A stretch of 64,000 nt of DNA from Didymella arachidicola (lineage: Eukaryota; Ascomycota; Dothideomycetes; Pleosporales; Didymellaceae), in contig CM049998.1 in the NCBI GenBank assembly GCA_016630955.3, positions 1,116,001-1,180,000 of the forward strand, read 5' to 3'. This document shows, piece after piece, positions 1 to 10,350 of the stretch. Under the pieces are notes generated by a model, which was not told the DNA's origin, did no database searches, and saw nothing but the letters and a program-made list of their open reading frames with translations. The position numbers and the translations under genes were made by a program. Numbering within the stretch: the first letter of the stretch is position 1; the number at the start of each line of letters is the position of its first letter.

Positions 1-440
1 GGGTGCAGGGTCGTCGCGAACGTCTGAGATTGGCGCTTCGGTAGCTTCTGTTACCGACTGCGCAATCTCATCACCGAACAGTGAGCTGTTGTCTGTCTGA
101 TCAGGCACAAACTGCGCAATGCCATCAATACCACTGGACACGTCTGTAATAGGGTGAACAGCGGGTTCTACTGCAGCCGGTGGTACGTCTGAAGCTGTGT
201 GGTCACCGTTGGTGGTAGGTTTCGACACCTCGGTTGCGTTGGCATCGGTGCCGTTGACGGGCTCATCAAAGAGATCATCATGGATGCTGCACATACTAGT
301 AAGTATGGCGTGCGGTAAGGCGCACGAAGGTAAAGTTGCACTCACCCATTGGGCTCGGAGTCGATCGCCATTGCGTCAGTCGGCGCAGGCGCGTCAGCCT
401 TGGGGTCGAGGATGGGCTTGTCGAGGGTCGGTGATGTCAT
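1..440 (-). CDS. Unknown acidic protein, 5' end only (runs off the left edge)
   Basis: Exon 1 is 440..346 and begins MTSPTLDKPILDPKADAP. A 59-nt GTGAGT...TGTGCAG intron (345..287) follows, and exon 2 runs from 286 off the window edge. The joined frame stays open to base 1 (about 127 codons visible). It is rich in Asp, Glu, Pro, Thr and Ser, with no fold or motif I recognise (for example LFDEPVNG and GIAQFVPDQTDNSSLF). This looks like a disordered N-terminus whose functional domain lies outside the window. The start is chosen because it is the first ATG and the exon join keeps phase. The gene is divergent from UTP5 across about 1.2 kb. The splice and frame are seen; the function is unknown. 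Confidence 0.6.
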
Positions 441-1613
441 TACTGCCATAAGGCCATGAAAGAGTGGAACGTAGATGCGCGCGGTAGATGGGAGCCGTTA
501 CTCGATGGTGCAGGCTGGGGACGTTAGTAAGCGTGAGTGAACGCGCGCGCGACTTTCGGTGGTCGACGCGTAGTGATGACGTGTGCGTTAATGGGCGGGG
601 AGCGATCCTGGGCGCGTCGGAAAAGTATTGTGGGGTTGAGTTGTTGTGGCTTGTCGCAAAGGTATGGCAAGCCAGGTAAGAGGGGCCCGTGGAGGGAATA
701 TATGTTACGGAGGCCGAAACGCCTCACGTTGCACGTGACTTACCGGGAGGCGGCGGCGAGGTCAAAGAGCTGCGCGCGGAAACGGAACGGTGAGTCAGAC
801 TATCGAGCGCGAGCAGCGCGAAGGCAGCGCCAGGTGTAATGTGCGCGGCGCGTACAGAGATGCAGTGAAGTCCCCGTGCAGCTGCGCGCCCTCGAACAGA
901 GGTGCAACAACAACACAACGTCCGTGATGGAGCGCACGGATGGCGGTAGAGGTTGAGCACAGGCGTCAAGCAGCGGCGCTAGCAAGCTGCTGCAGGTTGA
1001 GGACGCGACGGCAATTTATCGCAACCTGGTCCGCAGCGCAAGGGCCTGGCTCCTGGTCGCGAACTGGGCCTGACAGCGATGCACTGATGGTGGTTGGTCG
1101 AGCGCGAGTCGTGGGCGGTGTTCGGAGGAGGCGCGCGTTGATTGGAGGCAGATCGGGAAGGACTTCAGCAACAAGAACGAGAAGACGAGGAGAGGGCGGC
1201 CCTCTGTTTAAGAAACTCCGATGCGTGCCAAGCGTGCCTTCCCCCTGAGCTGGCGCTAAGCCCAACTCGTCACGTGTCGTCGTTGCCCAAGTCGCTGCAC
1301 CGCCTGCGCCCGCGCCGCCCTTGCGCTGCATCTTGCAAAGACCGTGTCGTTACCTTGAGCACGCCGGGTTGCAGATGCTGCTTCATTATCAAGCCAGACC
1401 GAGCAGGGTGGAGGGTGGGATGGACCACGGTGCTGGCGACCCTACCTCGCTCAGGCTCGCTGCAGGCCACCATCCCTGCCGCCTGGCCCTAGCGGCAGCT
1501 CCACCAATTTTTTTTTCGGCTGCTGGTTGCACCATCTTGCGCTCTGCTTCAAGCAGCGACAACAGTCCTCGAACACTGCAGCCTCGCCACGTGCACTGCA
1601 CCAATCGCCCACC
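441..1613. other. Intergenic, divergent promoter region
   Basis: GC-rich DNA between two divergent gene starts. Short overlapping ORFs occur in several frames but none has a convincing protein or splice context. A T-run lies at about 1507-1515, roughly 100 nt before the UTP5 start. Nothing else is supported. Confidence 0.5.
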
Positions 1614-2939
1614 ATGCCCGCCGCCGTTTCCTCGCGCACGCCCAAGGCCAACAAGGCCGGCCGCGACACTGCACCGCCTGCCAAAAAGGCAAAGCTCGCC
1701 CAGTCGCCCGCCGCAACCCGCCAAAACGGCCTCAAGTCACTCCTCAAGGGTGGTGCAGCAAAGCCGACAGCACGACTGAACGGGTCCAAGAATGCGCGCA
1801 GCACAAAAGTCGACGAATCTGCCGCCGTTGTTGCCGGTGGCCAAGCCGGTCATGGTGACGTCGACATGGAGGATGCTGGAAAGGACGTGATTGAAATCAG
1901 CAGCGCCGAGGAAGAGAGCCACTACTCGAGCTCAGAAGACGAGAAGGATGACGCGGCACCGGCTGTCAACGGCGAGGGAGACGACGAGGACCGCCCCATG
2001 GATGACGAGGCTGCCGACCCCGAGGAGCTGTCCTTCGGTGACAGGCTGCGCGCACAAGAGCCTGAGCCCGTGCAAGAATCACGCATTGTCGACGTAGAGA
2101 GCACATTCGGCGCAAATGACCCACGAGCATTGGCAGCATCGTCCACCAACCGACCGCTATCTGCGCCTTCGGCCTCATCCCTCGGCACCGTCCTTACCCA
2201 GGCTCTGCGCACAAATGACCAGGAGCTGCTCGAATCGTGCCTGCGAGTTATCGACATCGACACAATCTACGCCACAGTCGAGCGCCTACCCTCGCCCTTG
2301 GTTGGCAACCTTCTGCAGAAGCTTGCTGAGCGCCTACACAAGAAGCCCGGTCGCGCAGGTGTACTCATGGTATGGGTGCAGTGGTCGCTCGCTGCCCACG
2401 GTGGCTACCTTGCGAGCCAGCCCCAGCTGGTCAGACAGCTTGCCACCTTGAACAAGGTGCTGAAGGAGCGTGCCAGCGGACTGCAGCCGCTGCTTTCGCT
2501 CAAGGGCCGTCTGGATATGCTACAAGCTCAGCTTGAGCTCAGAAGAAGAAACCAGAAGAAGGCTGCTGGTGACGATGAGGACGAAGCAGTCATCTACGTA
2601 GAGGGCGAGGACGACTACGAGTCTTCGGTAGACGACGAGGATGACGCACCAGACAGTACCCGCAAGAGGATACGCGACGTCGACGACGATGACGAGGGAA
2701 GCTCAGACGATGAGATGCCTACAACGATGGAAGTCGACGAAGACTCAGACGAGGGCAGTGAAGACTCGGAGGGCCTCATCGACGACGAGGCCGAGGAGAC
2801 CGACGACGATGCCGGCGACGACATGTCAGAGCCCATGAGCGACGATCTCGATGACGGCGAGGGTGTTTCCAGCGAAGAGGAGTCGAAACCAGCAAAGAGG
2901 TCTACAATCGGTCGCGCTGGCTTGAAGAGCCGTCGCTGA
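1614..2939 (+). CDS. UTP5: Small-subunit processome component Utp5 (Utp12-domain protein)
   Basis: Single-exon gene of 441 aa. The ATG at 1614 sits in CACCATGCC; an in-frame upstream ATG at 1527 would add 29 unlikely residues. Residues 1-60 are basic and Lys/Ala-rich, like a nuclear/nucleolar signal. Residues 80-140 are acidic. Residues about 190-310 match the helical Utp12 domain (TQALRTNDQELLESCLRVID, then RLPSPLVGNLLQKLAERL). The last 120 residues are Asp/Glu/Ser blocks ending in a basic tail. In yeast, Utp5 belongs to the UTP-A/t-Utp complex that supports rDNA transcription and early 18S rRNA processing in the nucleolus. The WD40 propeller of yeast Utp5 is not present here, which appears common in filamentous fungal homologues. 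Family is confident, orthology slightly less so. Confidence 0.85.
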   Translation: MPAAVSSRTPKANKAGRDTAPPAKKAKLAQSPAATRQNGLKSLLKGGAAKPTARLNGSKNARSTKVDESAAVVAGGQAGHGDVDMEDAGKDVIEISSAEEESHYSSSEDEKDDAAPAVNGEGDDEDRPMDDEAADPEELSFGDRLRAQEPEPVQESRIVDVESTFGANDPRALAASSTNRPLSAPSASSLGTVLTQALRTNDQELLESCLRVIDIDTIYATVERLPSPLVGNLLQKLAERLHKKPGRAGVLMVWVQWSLAAHGGYLASQPQLVRQLATLNKVLKERASGLQPLLSLKGRLDMLQAQLELRRRNQKKAAGDDEDEAVIYVEGEDDYESSVDDEDDAPDSTRKRIRDVDDDDEGSSDDEMPTTMEVDEDSDEGSEDSEGLIDDEAEETDDDAGDDMSEPMSDDLDDGEGVSSEEESKPAKRSTIGRAGLKSRR

Positions 2940-3740
2940 GCTAGACTCTACAAAGGATACGATATGTAAGGACGTACGGCGATCTGCGACTCACAGTAGT
3001 TGCTCACATACTTCGATACCTATCTTGCCGTGTTTTCTCTACATTGAATGGTTGCATGAGGACACGAAACGTCCCGCATCCCGGCGTTCCGTGGTTTGGA
3101 AAAGCGTCTCTCTTCACGACGCTTGCACTTGGTGTTTGCATAGCGCTGGAATATACTGTCACATTCTGTCGTCTACACGTTGCAATATCCTTGTCCCATT
3201 GAGTTTGCTCACATTGACAGCCCTTACAACACTTTCGCGATGCTAGTACTCACCTACGCTCGCAAATTCATGTTTTGACACACGACTACGACAATGCACT
3301 GTCTATGGTGGCTTCGATTCAGGCGCTCAAAACACAAGCAACGAGAGCGCACGCGTACTTCCGAAACATGCACGAACTCACGCTCAGACTTGCTACTTCT
3401 TCAGTGCATAGAACCAGCGCAGGGGAGGTCTCACTCTCAGTCTCACTCACTACCGCAAACACCACCACCACGAACGCTGCCAGATGATCCAGGCTCGTCA
3501 CTCCCCTCGACATCGAGTGGATCGATTGTCCAAGCGCTCCCTCTAGAAGAACACTTCGTCAAAAGATCGACTACCATCACACCCGTTCAGCAATCTTCAC
3601 ATCACACTGGCCTCCAAAGTCATTTGCAAGGAAGCGCACTGCCAGCTACGCGATCTTCTTATAGTACTCCCGCATTACGATCTTGCAGTACCAACAACAT
3701 CTACAGCCCTATCAATTCTTCACGCAGTCACGATTCTAAG
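2940..3740. other. Intergenic / 5' leader of the next gene
   Basis: Downstream of UTP5. An open frame from 3294 runs into the next gene, but its first 140 or so codons (His/Ser/Arg/Thr-mixed) do not look like selected coding sequence. No other feature seen. Confidence 0.4.
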
Positions 3741-4415
3741 ATGGTCAGATCTCGAACGCGACAAGCTGGTCCACGAGCCCGCGACGACAGTCCAACTGTG
3801 CCCTCTCCGTACACGCCAGGTTTATCGTTCAGCGCTCGTCTGGCCCAGGTCGCCGGTACAATTTTGCCACGACCTACGTTTCTCGATGACGAGTCCACTG
3901 CTTCTTCTGACAATGGCGCGACTCATGAGCATGATGACAGTGGATACATATCTGCATCGACGACACCTGCTAAACCTGCCAAAACAAAGAGTGGCAGCGC
4001 ACCAGCTCCCACCATTCAGGCGACCCTCATACCTGCGCCACCTGTTTTCGAAAAGCTGTTTGCTGCCCCTTCTGCACAATTGGACGCCTTCGAGCCACAA
4101 AAGTCACGGACTGCAGAGCCAATGTGCGATCAGCGCCACTGTCTTAGAACCAAACGAACATGTCTAAAACACCCACCGACACTGACACCGCCCAAGCATC
4201 CGACCCCCAATCCACTAATCAAGGCTCAAAATAGACGCTTGAGGCGTAGACCACATGTGCGAGACTCTCAAAGCTTTGAAGAAGATGTCTGGATGCAAAT
4301 CGCACGTGAGTCTTCGCATGGCCTGTGAGAGGTCTCGCGGCAAAGACTCGTGCGGAAAGGTGGTCTGAGAAGCAAGACTGTAGGTGGTTTCAAATTGCTC
4401 CGCATCGCCAAATAG
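3741..4415 (+). CDS. Unknown Ser/Pro-rich protein, probably two exons
   Basis: The frame opens MVRSRTRQAGPRARDD. I prefer the ATG at 3741 because the context is good (AAGATGG) and the protein becomes plausible from there; the same frame is open back to an ATG at 3294. The unspliced frame stops at 4328. A GTGAGT donor at 4306 and a TAG acceptor at 4381-4383 (78-nt intron) would instead give a tail ending IARGFKLLRIAK with a stop at 4413-4415, which reads more naturally. The body is low complexity (Ser, Thr, Pro) with a basic cluster AQNRRLRRRPHVRD near the end. No domain recognised. First of five co-oriented unknown genes. Confidence 0.5.
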
Positions 4416-4498
4416 CCTCATACAGCTGCAGGCTGGTATTACTTCCCCATTTTCCTCACTGAAGTATACACGTTTCTTGCGGTCTGCCAGTCCTGCTC

Positions 4499-6160
4499 AT
4501 GCCGGAACGCGACTATGCTGCTCCCTTGGGACACGAGCGCCGTGAGTCAATATTCAGCAAACTCCGCCCAAGTAGCATTTGGGGATTAAAGCCTGCTCTG
4601 ACTCCAGCCTTGCGAGAGAACTTTCCTGATCTCTTGAGCAGCCACTCACTAAGCGATGGAATCCCTCCAGTGCCGCTAATCCCTGATGGACATCGAAAAG
4701 GCAATCGTGCTGCAGAAGCTAATGAGCAATGTCACTCACAAACCGACAGCACGCGAGATATTCGACTCGATGCCCGAGCCGGTCGCTATTACCAACAATC
4801 CGAGTTTAGTCCTGGAAATCAAACATCGAGCCCACAGCGAAATGACAGACAGCCCAATGCAGTACAAGCTGCGACAACAACACACCTGCCTCCAGTTCAC
4901 TCCAGGACTCCAGACTGGTCGTACGAACGCCCGCGTGCTGCACCCTCGTCTTTCACTCGCACTCCACCGCCAACTTACCAGGAGCATCTCAACTCAACCC
5001 ACCGCCGTGATGGCAATGGACGATTACTCCAGATCCCGAACACGCCACACTTTCCCACCATAGAGCAGGCTGTTCGGCGACAACGAAGACAGCCCTCGCT
5101 CCATGATCAAGCCTCTCAGTATAACAGCGGTCAGTCCCAAGGTAGCACCAGCTCCATCGCCAGTGGTAAAAGTGCCACTCGGAGTGCAGCAGCGCAGCCT
5201 CCCTTGCGTAATGAGGTGCCTAAAGGACACAATTCCTACTCCATGGAAACTTCGAATGACCATAGTAATACCAGGACAACCATTCCTGCTGATCGTAACG
5301 CCATTCTAGGCCATGGTGACTACAGTCGATTTCCCAGCTACTCACCATCTACTGAGGCGCACAAACTTCCTCGGATCTCACACTCTCCATCCACAGCACT
5401 ACCTGCATCTTCTCCAGAAACACAGACTCAATGGTCCCCACATACACCAGGAAGTCGTGTTGGAGTTACCCCCCACTCCACTATCGTTGAGCTACAAGCA
5501 ACCACCAATAGTCCAGCAGACACTTCTCTCAGCCTCGTAGAACTCCACAAAGCCGAAGACCTGCTTGCACCCCTTCCTGTGCCAAACACACCGTACTCTC
5601 ACTACCCTTCTACAAATCGAACCGAGAGCACGACAAGCATTGCAACCAGTGCCGCCACCCTTGGCAACCGGAGCTCGGCTTCGCGTCTGCTGACATTTAT
5701 GGGAGCCAACATGGTCGGGTCTGCCAACGTCGTGGGCCTGAAGCCGGACCAAAGGAGGAGTAGAACGGAGCGGCGATCATGGAAAGCCAAACTTGTTAGG
5801 TACGGCAAGAAGATCGAGGCCAAGGCCAAGCGTCTATGGAGCGCACAGTTCCAGCAGCGCAAGATACTGCGTTGTAAGGTTGACGTGTTCTGGACTGGGC
5901 CTCTGGGAGATTGCAGGTGTGATGTTTGCAGGGCGCACCTGGGCTTGCCTTCGGCTGGAGTGCGTCGTTATCATGAGGTACCCAAGGGGTTCTGGAAAGA
6001 CACTTCTTTTGAAGAATACCACAGGTTGAACTGGGGCGAAGAGGCCAGTCCGTGGACGTGGGATCCAGATGCTCCAGGAACAGGGCTGGGAGCACTTCGC
6101 GTGGGACCACGCCGCAGAGAGGTACAGTACGTATCAAAACGTACCGAGCTGAATAAGTAG
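4499..6160 (+). CDS. Unknown 553-aa protein with conserved basic C-terminal region
   Basis: Single open frame beginning MPERDYAAPLGHERRESIFS. Residues 1-400 are Ser/Thr/Pro/Gln-rich and probably disordered. The last 130 residues are ordered-looking: a basic helix (RSWKAKLVRYGKKIEAKAKR), a short Cys cluster (DCRCDVCRAHLGLP) and a Trp-rich end (SPWTWDPDAPGTG). The CxCxxC cluster could bind metal, but that is only suggestive. The frame begins about 85 nt after the preceding gene on the same strand. No known family recognised. Confidence 0.65.
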   Translation: MPERDYAAPLGHERRESIFSKLRPSSIWGLKPALTPALRENFPDLLSSHSLSDGIPPVPLIPDGHRKGNRAAEANEQCHSQTDSTRDIRLDARAGRYYQQSEFSPGNQTSSPQRNDRQPNAVQAATTTHLPPVHSRTPDWSYERPRAAPSSFTRTPPPTYQEHLNSTHRRDGNGRLLQIPNTPHFPTIEQAVRRQRRQPSLHDQASQYNSGQSQGSTSSIASGKSATRSAAAQPPLRNEVPKGHNSYSMETSNDHSNTRTTIPADRNAILGHGDYSRFPSYSPSTEAHKLPRISHSPSTALPASSPETQTQWSPHTPGSRVGVTPHSTIVELQATTNSPADTSLSLVELHKAEDLLAPLPVPNTPYSHYPSTNRTESTTSIATSAATLGNRSSASRLLTFMGANMVGSANVVGLKPDQRRSRTERRSWKAKLVRYGKKIEAKAKRLWSAQFQQRKILRCKVDVFWTGPLGDCRCDVCRAHLGLPSAGVRRYHEVPKGFWKDTSFEEYHRLNWGEEASPWTWDPDAPGTGLGALRVGPRRREVQYVSKRTELNK

Positions 6161-6384
6161 TTTCGTTTGTAGTGGTAAGCCAATACTAGTGAAGATTGCA
6201 CAGTGCCATTCGATCTTTGTACGGGTTGTCGCAAGGCACGCTTTCCCTGTCTCTCGCACAACCTAACATGCTCGTACACCAACTTCAAAGACACGCTCAA
6301 CAACGAACAATTACCATATAACCCACCATCGAGTTAGCACACATACTGTAACGACCAGCACCAAACTCACCTCTTTGCACCGCC

Positions 6385-7038
6385 ATGTCACTCACCCTCG
6401 AGCACCCACCGTCCCGCCACCGCACAGCATCACCCCACACTCCCTCCACACTCCCCGGCCGCCCACTCTTCCCCACCCCATCCCCCCGCCCCTCAACAGC
6501 CTCAACCCAATCCTCATTCAGCACCGCCCGTACCACTCTAGACCCTCCACGCTTCCACCACTACCTCCCTTACACCAGCACCTCAAACGAAGCAGTATAC
6601 ACACAGACCGCCACCAACTTCCCACCTACAACACCTTTCGTTTCCCTCCCTCCCGTGCGCTTTGGCAGGTTTTACCAGTACATGCCCGCCCTGAGCGGCG
6701 CGGAAGACGACGTGTACACCGATGGGGTGAATGTGATGTATGACACGCTAAGGGGACCGGGACAATTGCACGTCCTGCCTGAGCAGAAAGTCGTTGGGAA
6801 GTTCAGGGCGGTGCGGGATGGTGTTGTGTCCGTTGGAGCCGAGTATGCCACGTACAGGCCGGGGGGTGGTGTGGCTGATGCTGTGGGTGTAGATGTAAGT
6901 GCCGCTTCCGCGCACGGGGAGAGGAAGGGGGCTAAGTTGCGCAAGGAGAAGCATAGGCGGTCTGTGTCGCTGGCTGAGATGTCTGAGAAAGTCAGGGATA
7001 TGTTGAGGAAGCTGCATTTTGGTAAGAAGACGGAGTAG
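6385..7038 (+). CDS. Unknown 217-aa protein
   Basis: Single open frame from the ATG at 6385 (CGCCATGTC). Residues 1-80 are Pro/Ser/Thr-rich and the middle holds aromatic runs (VRFGRFYQYMPAL). The C-terminus is basic and helical (KLRKEKHRRSVSLAEMSEKV, then RDMLRKLHFGKKTE), resembling an amphipathic or nuclear-targeting tail. No recognised domain. It sits between two other unknown genes in the same direction, with 224 nt upstream. Confidence 0.55.
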   Translation: MSLTLEHPPSRHRTASPHTPSTLPGRPLFPTPSPRPSTASTQSSFSTARTTLDPPRFHHYLPYTSTSNEAVYTQTATNFPPTTPFVSLPPVRFGRFYQYMPALSGAEDDVYTDGVNVMYDTLRGPGQLHVLPEQKVVGKFRAVRDGVVSVGAEYATYRPGGGVADAVGVDVSAASAHGERKGAKLRKEKHRRSVSLAEMSEKVRDMLRKLHFGKKTE

Positions 7039-7376
7039 TGAGGGGTGTCGTCGAGCTGTTCGTTCAAGCGAAGTGCATGATAGACATTGCATCGAGGAAA
7101 GAGCGCCGCGCCATAGGCGTTGAGCAAACTATCTGTTCAGCTCCCCAGATTTCCTTTGTTCATACACTACATCCCCCAAGCATAATCGACAAACATGGTT
7201 CCGCACAACGCTGTCTCCACAAACTCACTGTTTTCACCAGTGTACGATCCGCTGGCCTGCAAAAGGCCGCAGATCATTGCCCAAGTGATGCATCGTTCTG
7301 ACCAGTCTCAACTCTGTGAGCGGCACTCACCAAATTATCGAACCCCTACAGCGAGCAATTCTGAGCAAGTCTCACG
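7039..7376. other. Intergenic
   Basis: Short spacer between two co-oriented unknown genes. I see no convincing ORF or motif. Confidence 0.5.
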
Positions 7377-8672
7377 ATGCCGTCTTTCCTCCATAACCTG
7401 AAGTCTCGCGCTGAAGCGCTTTACTGCTCCGATGGTGAAGAGGACACCACAAAGTATCGACACGGTGTGAAGAGCCATGAGACACGGACCTTGCAGTCGA
7501 CAGCAGTCCCAGCGGCGATGCGTGGATTGTACGCAGCGCCGACGCGGCGGCGTATCGAATCGCGTGCGGCGCAGGTTAAGCAATTGGATCGTGTGCGCGA
7601 GAAAGAGCATGACGATCCCAACGACCCCATTACCCGGAACTCGATGTACCCGCAAATGAATGGCAAGCGGTGGTCAGAGCTAGAAGCGGACGTCTTGAAG
7701 TATGCCAAGGTACGGGCTGAGCTTGCGCATCGTAAGCATACGATACATAAGGAGCTGCAGGTGCCTCACCAGCATCATGCTGGTCGCGGGCACCGCGTGC
7801 GATCAGTGAAGACTTACACCTCCGACGACGGCTCAGATTCGGAGTCTGACACTGACTCCGACTACGCTTCTGACTACCGCTCTCGTGGCAACCCCGAGGG
7901 TCTGCCAATCCGCGTGTGCATCTACCCGCAGGCGAAGTACATCCCAGTGTCCGCTGAGATGCCTCTCAAGACGCCATTTGGGTCCGAACAGGCACTGTCT
8001 GGTTGCACTGCTAACACGACAGGTAAGCCTCCCACGTCTTGCGTTCCTTCGTATCGTGATTGGAAGCGCGATATGCTCCCGCACACTGAATTTCAGATCC
8101 TGCGCCGGCGACAGGCAATGGAGCGCGCTGGCGAGGTGCTGGAGCCACTGTATCGTAGGTGTCGTAGGTATTTGTATTGCGGCGCCAAGCCAAAGAAGGG
8201 ACTCATTGGCCATGGCGAAACGCAATGGTTTGTCGAGCCTTTACATCATGTGCGGCTCGATACCTCACGGGTGCAGTATGTGCTGCGCAAGGCGACGCAG
8301 GCGGGGTTAGATCAAAACAGCCGAGAGTTCGGCCACGCCATGATGAAGCGCGCAGATAATGTGGCCTTTTGTGAGATGAGCAATGTGGATGGCACGCCAG
8401 TCGAAGAGACTTTGTTGATCGACTTCCTCAAGTCGTTGCGCAAGTTCCAAGATAAGGCCAATGTACCAAAGGACCCAAAGCTGGCCATGGTACGGCCAGG
8501 TAAACTTGCTCAAGGTTCTTCAGTTGATGGTCGTAAACATGTTCGTCGGGTTGATAGCGGAGCAGTGGTGCATGCGCATGCTCAGCAAACAGTGCCGGTC
8601 AGCCACTTTGATCGGGATGACAGCGATGACGAGTCGGAGAAACCGAAGCGTTTGATCAAGGCAAGGCGATAG
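7377..8672 (+). CDS. Unknown charged 431-aa protein
   Basis: Continuous frame starting MPSFLHNLKSRAEALYC at 7377 (ACGATGC). Rich in Arg, Lys, His and Asp. An acidic Ser/Asp block (DDGSDSESDTDSDYASDY) lies around residues 145-165. A better-ordered segment follows at about 235-370, including EFQILRRRQAMERAGEVLEP and a Tyr/Cys patch. The tail is acidic then basic (DRDDSDDESEKPKRLIKARR). No signal peptide or membrane segment. The family is not recognised. Confidence 0.6.
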   Translation: MPSFLHNLKSRAEALYCSDGEEDTTKYRHGVKSHETRTLQSTAVPAAMRGLYAAPTRRRIESRAAQVKQLDRVREKEHDDPNDPITRNSMYPQMNGKRWSELEADVLKYAKVRAELAHRKHTIHKELQVPHQHHAGRGHRVRSVKTYTSDDGSDSESDTDSDYASDYRSRGNPEGLPIRVCIYPQAKYIPVSAEMPLKTPFGSEQALSGCTANTTGKPPTSCVPSYRDWKRDMLPHTEFQILRRRQAMERAGEVLEPLYRRCRRYLYCGAKPKKGLIGHGETQWFVEPLHHVRLDTSRVQYVLRKATQAGLDQNSREFGHAMMKRADNVAFCEMSNVDGTPVEETLLIDFLKSLRKFQDKANVPKDPKLAMVRPGKLAQGSSVDGRKHVRRVDSGAVVHAHAQQTVPVSHFDRDDSDDESEKPKRLIKARR

Positions 8673-9567
8673 GACAATGCAAATCTGGATGAAATACCAT
8701 GCTGACTTTGGTAGAGTGACGAAAAGTGATGCGTACAAGCGTGACAAGATTCAGAATGGGTGGTGTCAGTGTTCATTTACCCGCTGTGGCTCGATCATTG
8801 GCAGTCAATCTATGCACTATGATCCTTCTGGATGGTTGTCGTAATAGCCGTGAAGTCAAGAGGGTGTTTAGGAGGAGTATTGTGCGGATCCTCCGTGTGC
8901 GAGCGGTCCAATTCAAAGGGTAAGGTTCATCGAGATCCAGTCACGTTAGGGCTTGATGACGGACCCCAATCCCGCGGAACCTCTGTGATGTGGTAAAGGT
9001 CGACTCGTACCATCGCGGCGCTTGGTATTGCATGTAGCTATTTTGAGGTCCAGCGGGACATCGTGAATCTAGGGTCCTGGAAGACATTCTCGCCTGCGTG
9101 CGAGCTTGATACCGAACACGGCGATATGAGCGAGGCTGCCGCAAGGCACTCAGGCGACACTCATGTACTTTACGGCATTGCCGCTGCTTTATACAAGCCA
9201 TTTCGATAGTTTCGACGATGCAGTGATTATGCTGACAGGAGGGTGGAAGAGCGTTCGTGAGTGGTGATTCCCATTGACCGGTTTACACTTCGGCCCAGAC
9301 CTTTCCCCAAGTGGCAAGCCCACAACGTGGTGCCTACCAGCATAGGATCCTACATCAATAACACCTTCCCTCATTGGCCGTTTCCCATCTCTATGAAGAC
9401 AAGTCGCACTCGCTAGATCTGCATCGCGACTGATCTTTGTGAGGCGCCCTATTGCCAAGTGGCAGCAGGCGGGATGCGCGATAACGCGTTTAAAGTGGGC
9501 AGATCCCCGCACTGCACAGTTCACAATATCGTTGTCCCACGAAGTCTATCAGCACTCCTCATCCAAT
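8673..9567. other. Intergenic
   Basis: About 0.9 kb without a supported gene. Short ORFs on both strands lack start context, splice partners or recognisable protein content. Confidence 0.5.
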
Positions 9568-10035
9568 ATGATGTCCACACATGGCAGCAAACGCAGCTCG
9601 CGCAATCCCTACCGCGACTACGATGACAAGCTGCCTCCTACAAATCCCTTCCTTGACGACAAAGTCGAAGAGGAGAAGGAACTTCGCACCTCACACGACC
9701 AAACCCAGCTCTCACCCATGTTCGTTGATTATCTGCGCGCAAAGACCGGGGCTCCCGTCGACCTCGAGAAAATAAACACCGACACCAAAGTCAACGACAA
9801 GTACAAACGCTACACACTATCGCCCATCGATGGCAAGACAGAGGGCTGCGACCGCACACACACATTCGATACATTCGTTGAGGCACGCAAAGTCAGTGGC
9901 GATGCCGGGCAAACCAAGAAAGTCGGCCATGGTTGGCAAGTCGCCAGGGCGCTGAAGCGCGTTATGAGCACTAAGGGGCGCGGTTCGCGCAAGACTAGGC
10001 ACGATGATGCGCTACCAGTAAGACTGGCCGCCTGA
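9568..10035 (+). CDS. Unknown small basic/charged protein (155 aa)
   Basis: The frame is open from 9439, but coding character starts at the double Met at 9568/9571 (MMSTHGSKRSSRNPYRDYDD). The protein is hydrophilic, with motifs such as NPFLDDKVEEEKELRTSHD and a basic end (KRVMSTKGRGSRKTRHDD). No signal peptide, membrane segment or known domain. It is the last of the run of co-oriented unknown genes and converges on the minus-strand propeller gene. Confidence 0.5.
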   Translation: MMSTHGSKRSSRNPYRDYDDKLPPTNPFLDDKVEEEKELRTSHDQTQLSPMFVDYLRAKTGAPVDLEKINTDTKVNDKYKRYTLSPIDGKTEGCDRTHTFDTFVEARKVSGDAGQTKKVGHGWQVARALKRVMSTKGRGSRKTRHDDALPVRLAA

Positions 10036-10350
10036 ACCGAAAGAGAACCGGAGATAATAGAGAGCTTGCCCGCTGGAGAGCAAGCCTCTGCAGGAATTCA
10101 AGATGGCGCGGAACGTCAGTGGCTGTACTAGTTGGGAAGGCGCTGTTGTGTTATTGCATCAGCTGGAGTTACCGTTGGAGTGCTGTTGGTGTTCTTGTGT
10201 TACGTGCAATGTCTCAATACCCCTTTGTTCTTTAGCGTTCAATATTCAGTCGGCAGACGATAGAAAGTGGCTGGCGGCCCTCGAGCAGGTTCAGAGTTTT
10301 TAATATGTACAAATTTTTGATGAAAAGAAATATCTTTGGCCTTCCGCCAT
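10036..10350. other. Convergent 3' spacer
   Basis: Shared 3' region of two convergent genes. The 3' half is AT-rich (TTTTTAATATGTAC near 10298), consistent with polyadenylation signals. No gene seen. Confidence 0.5.
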
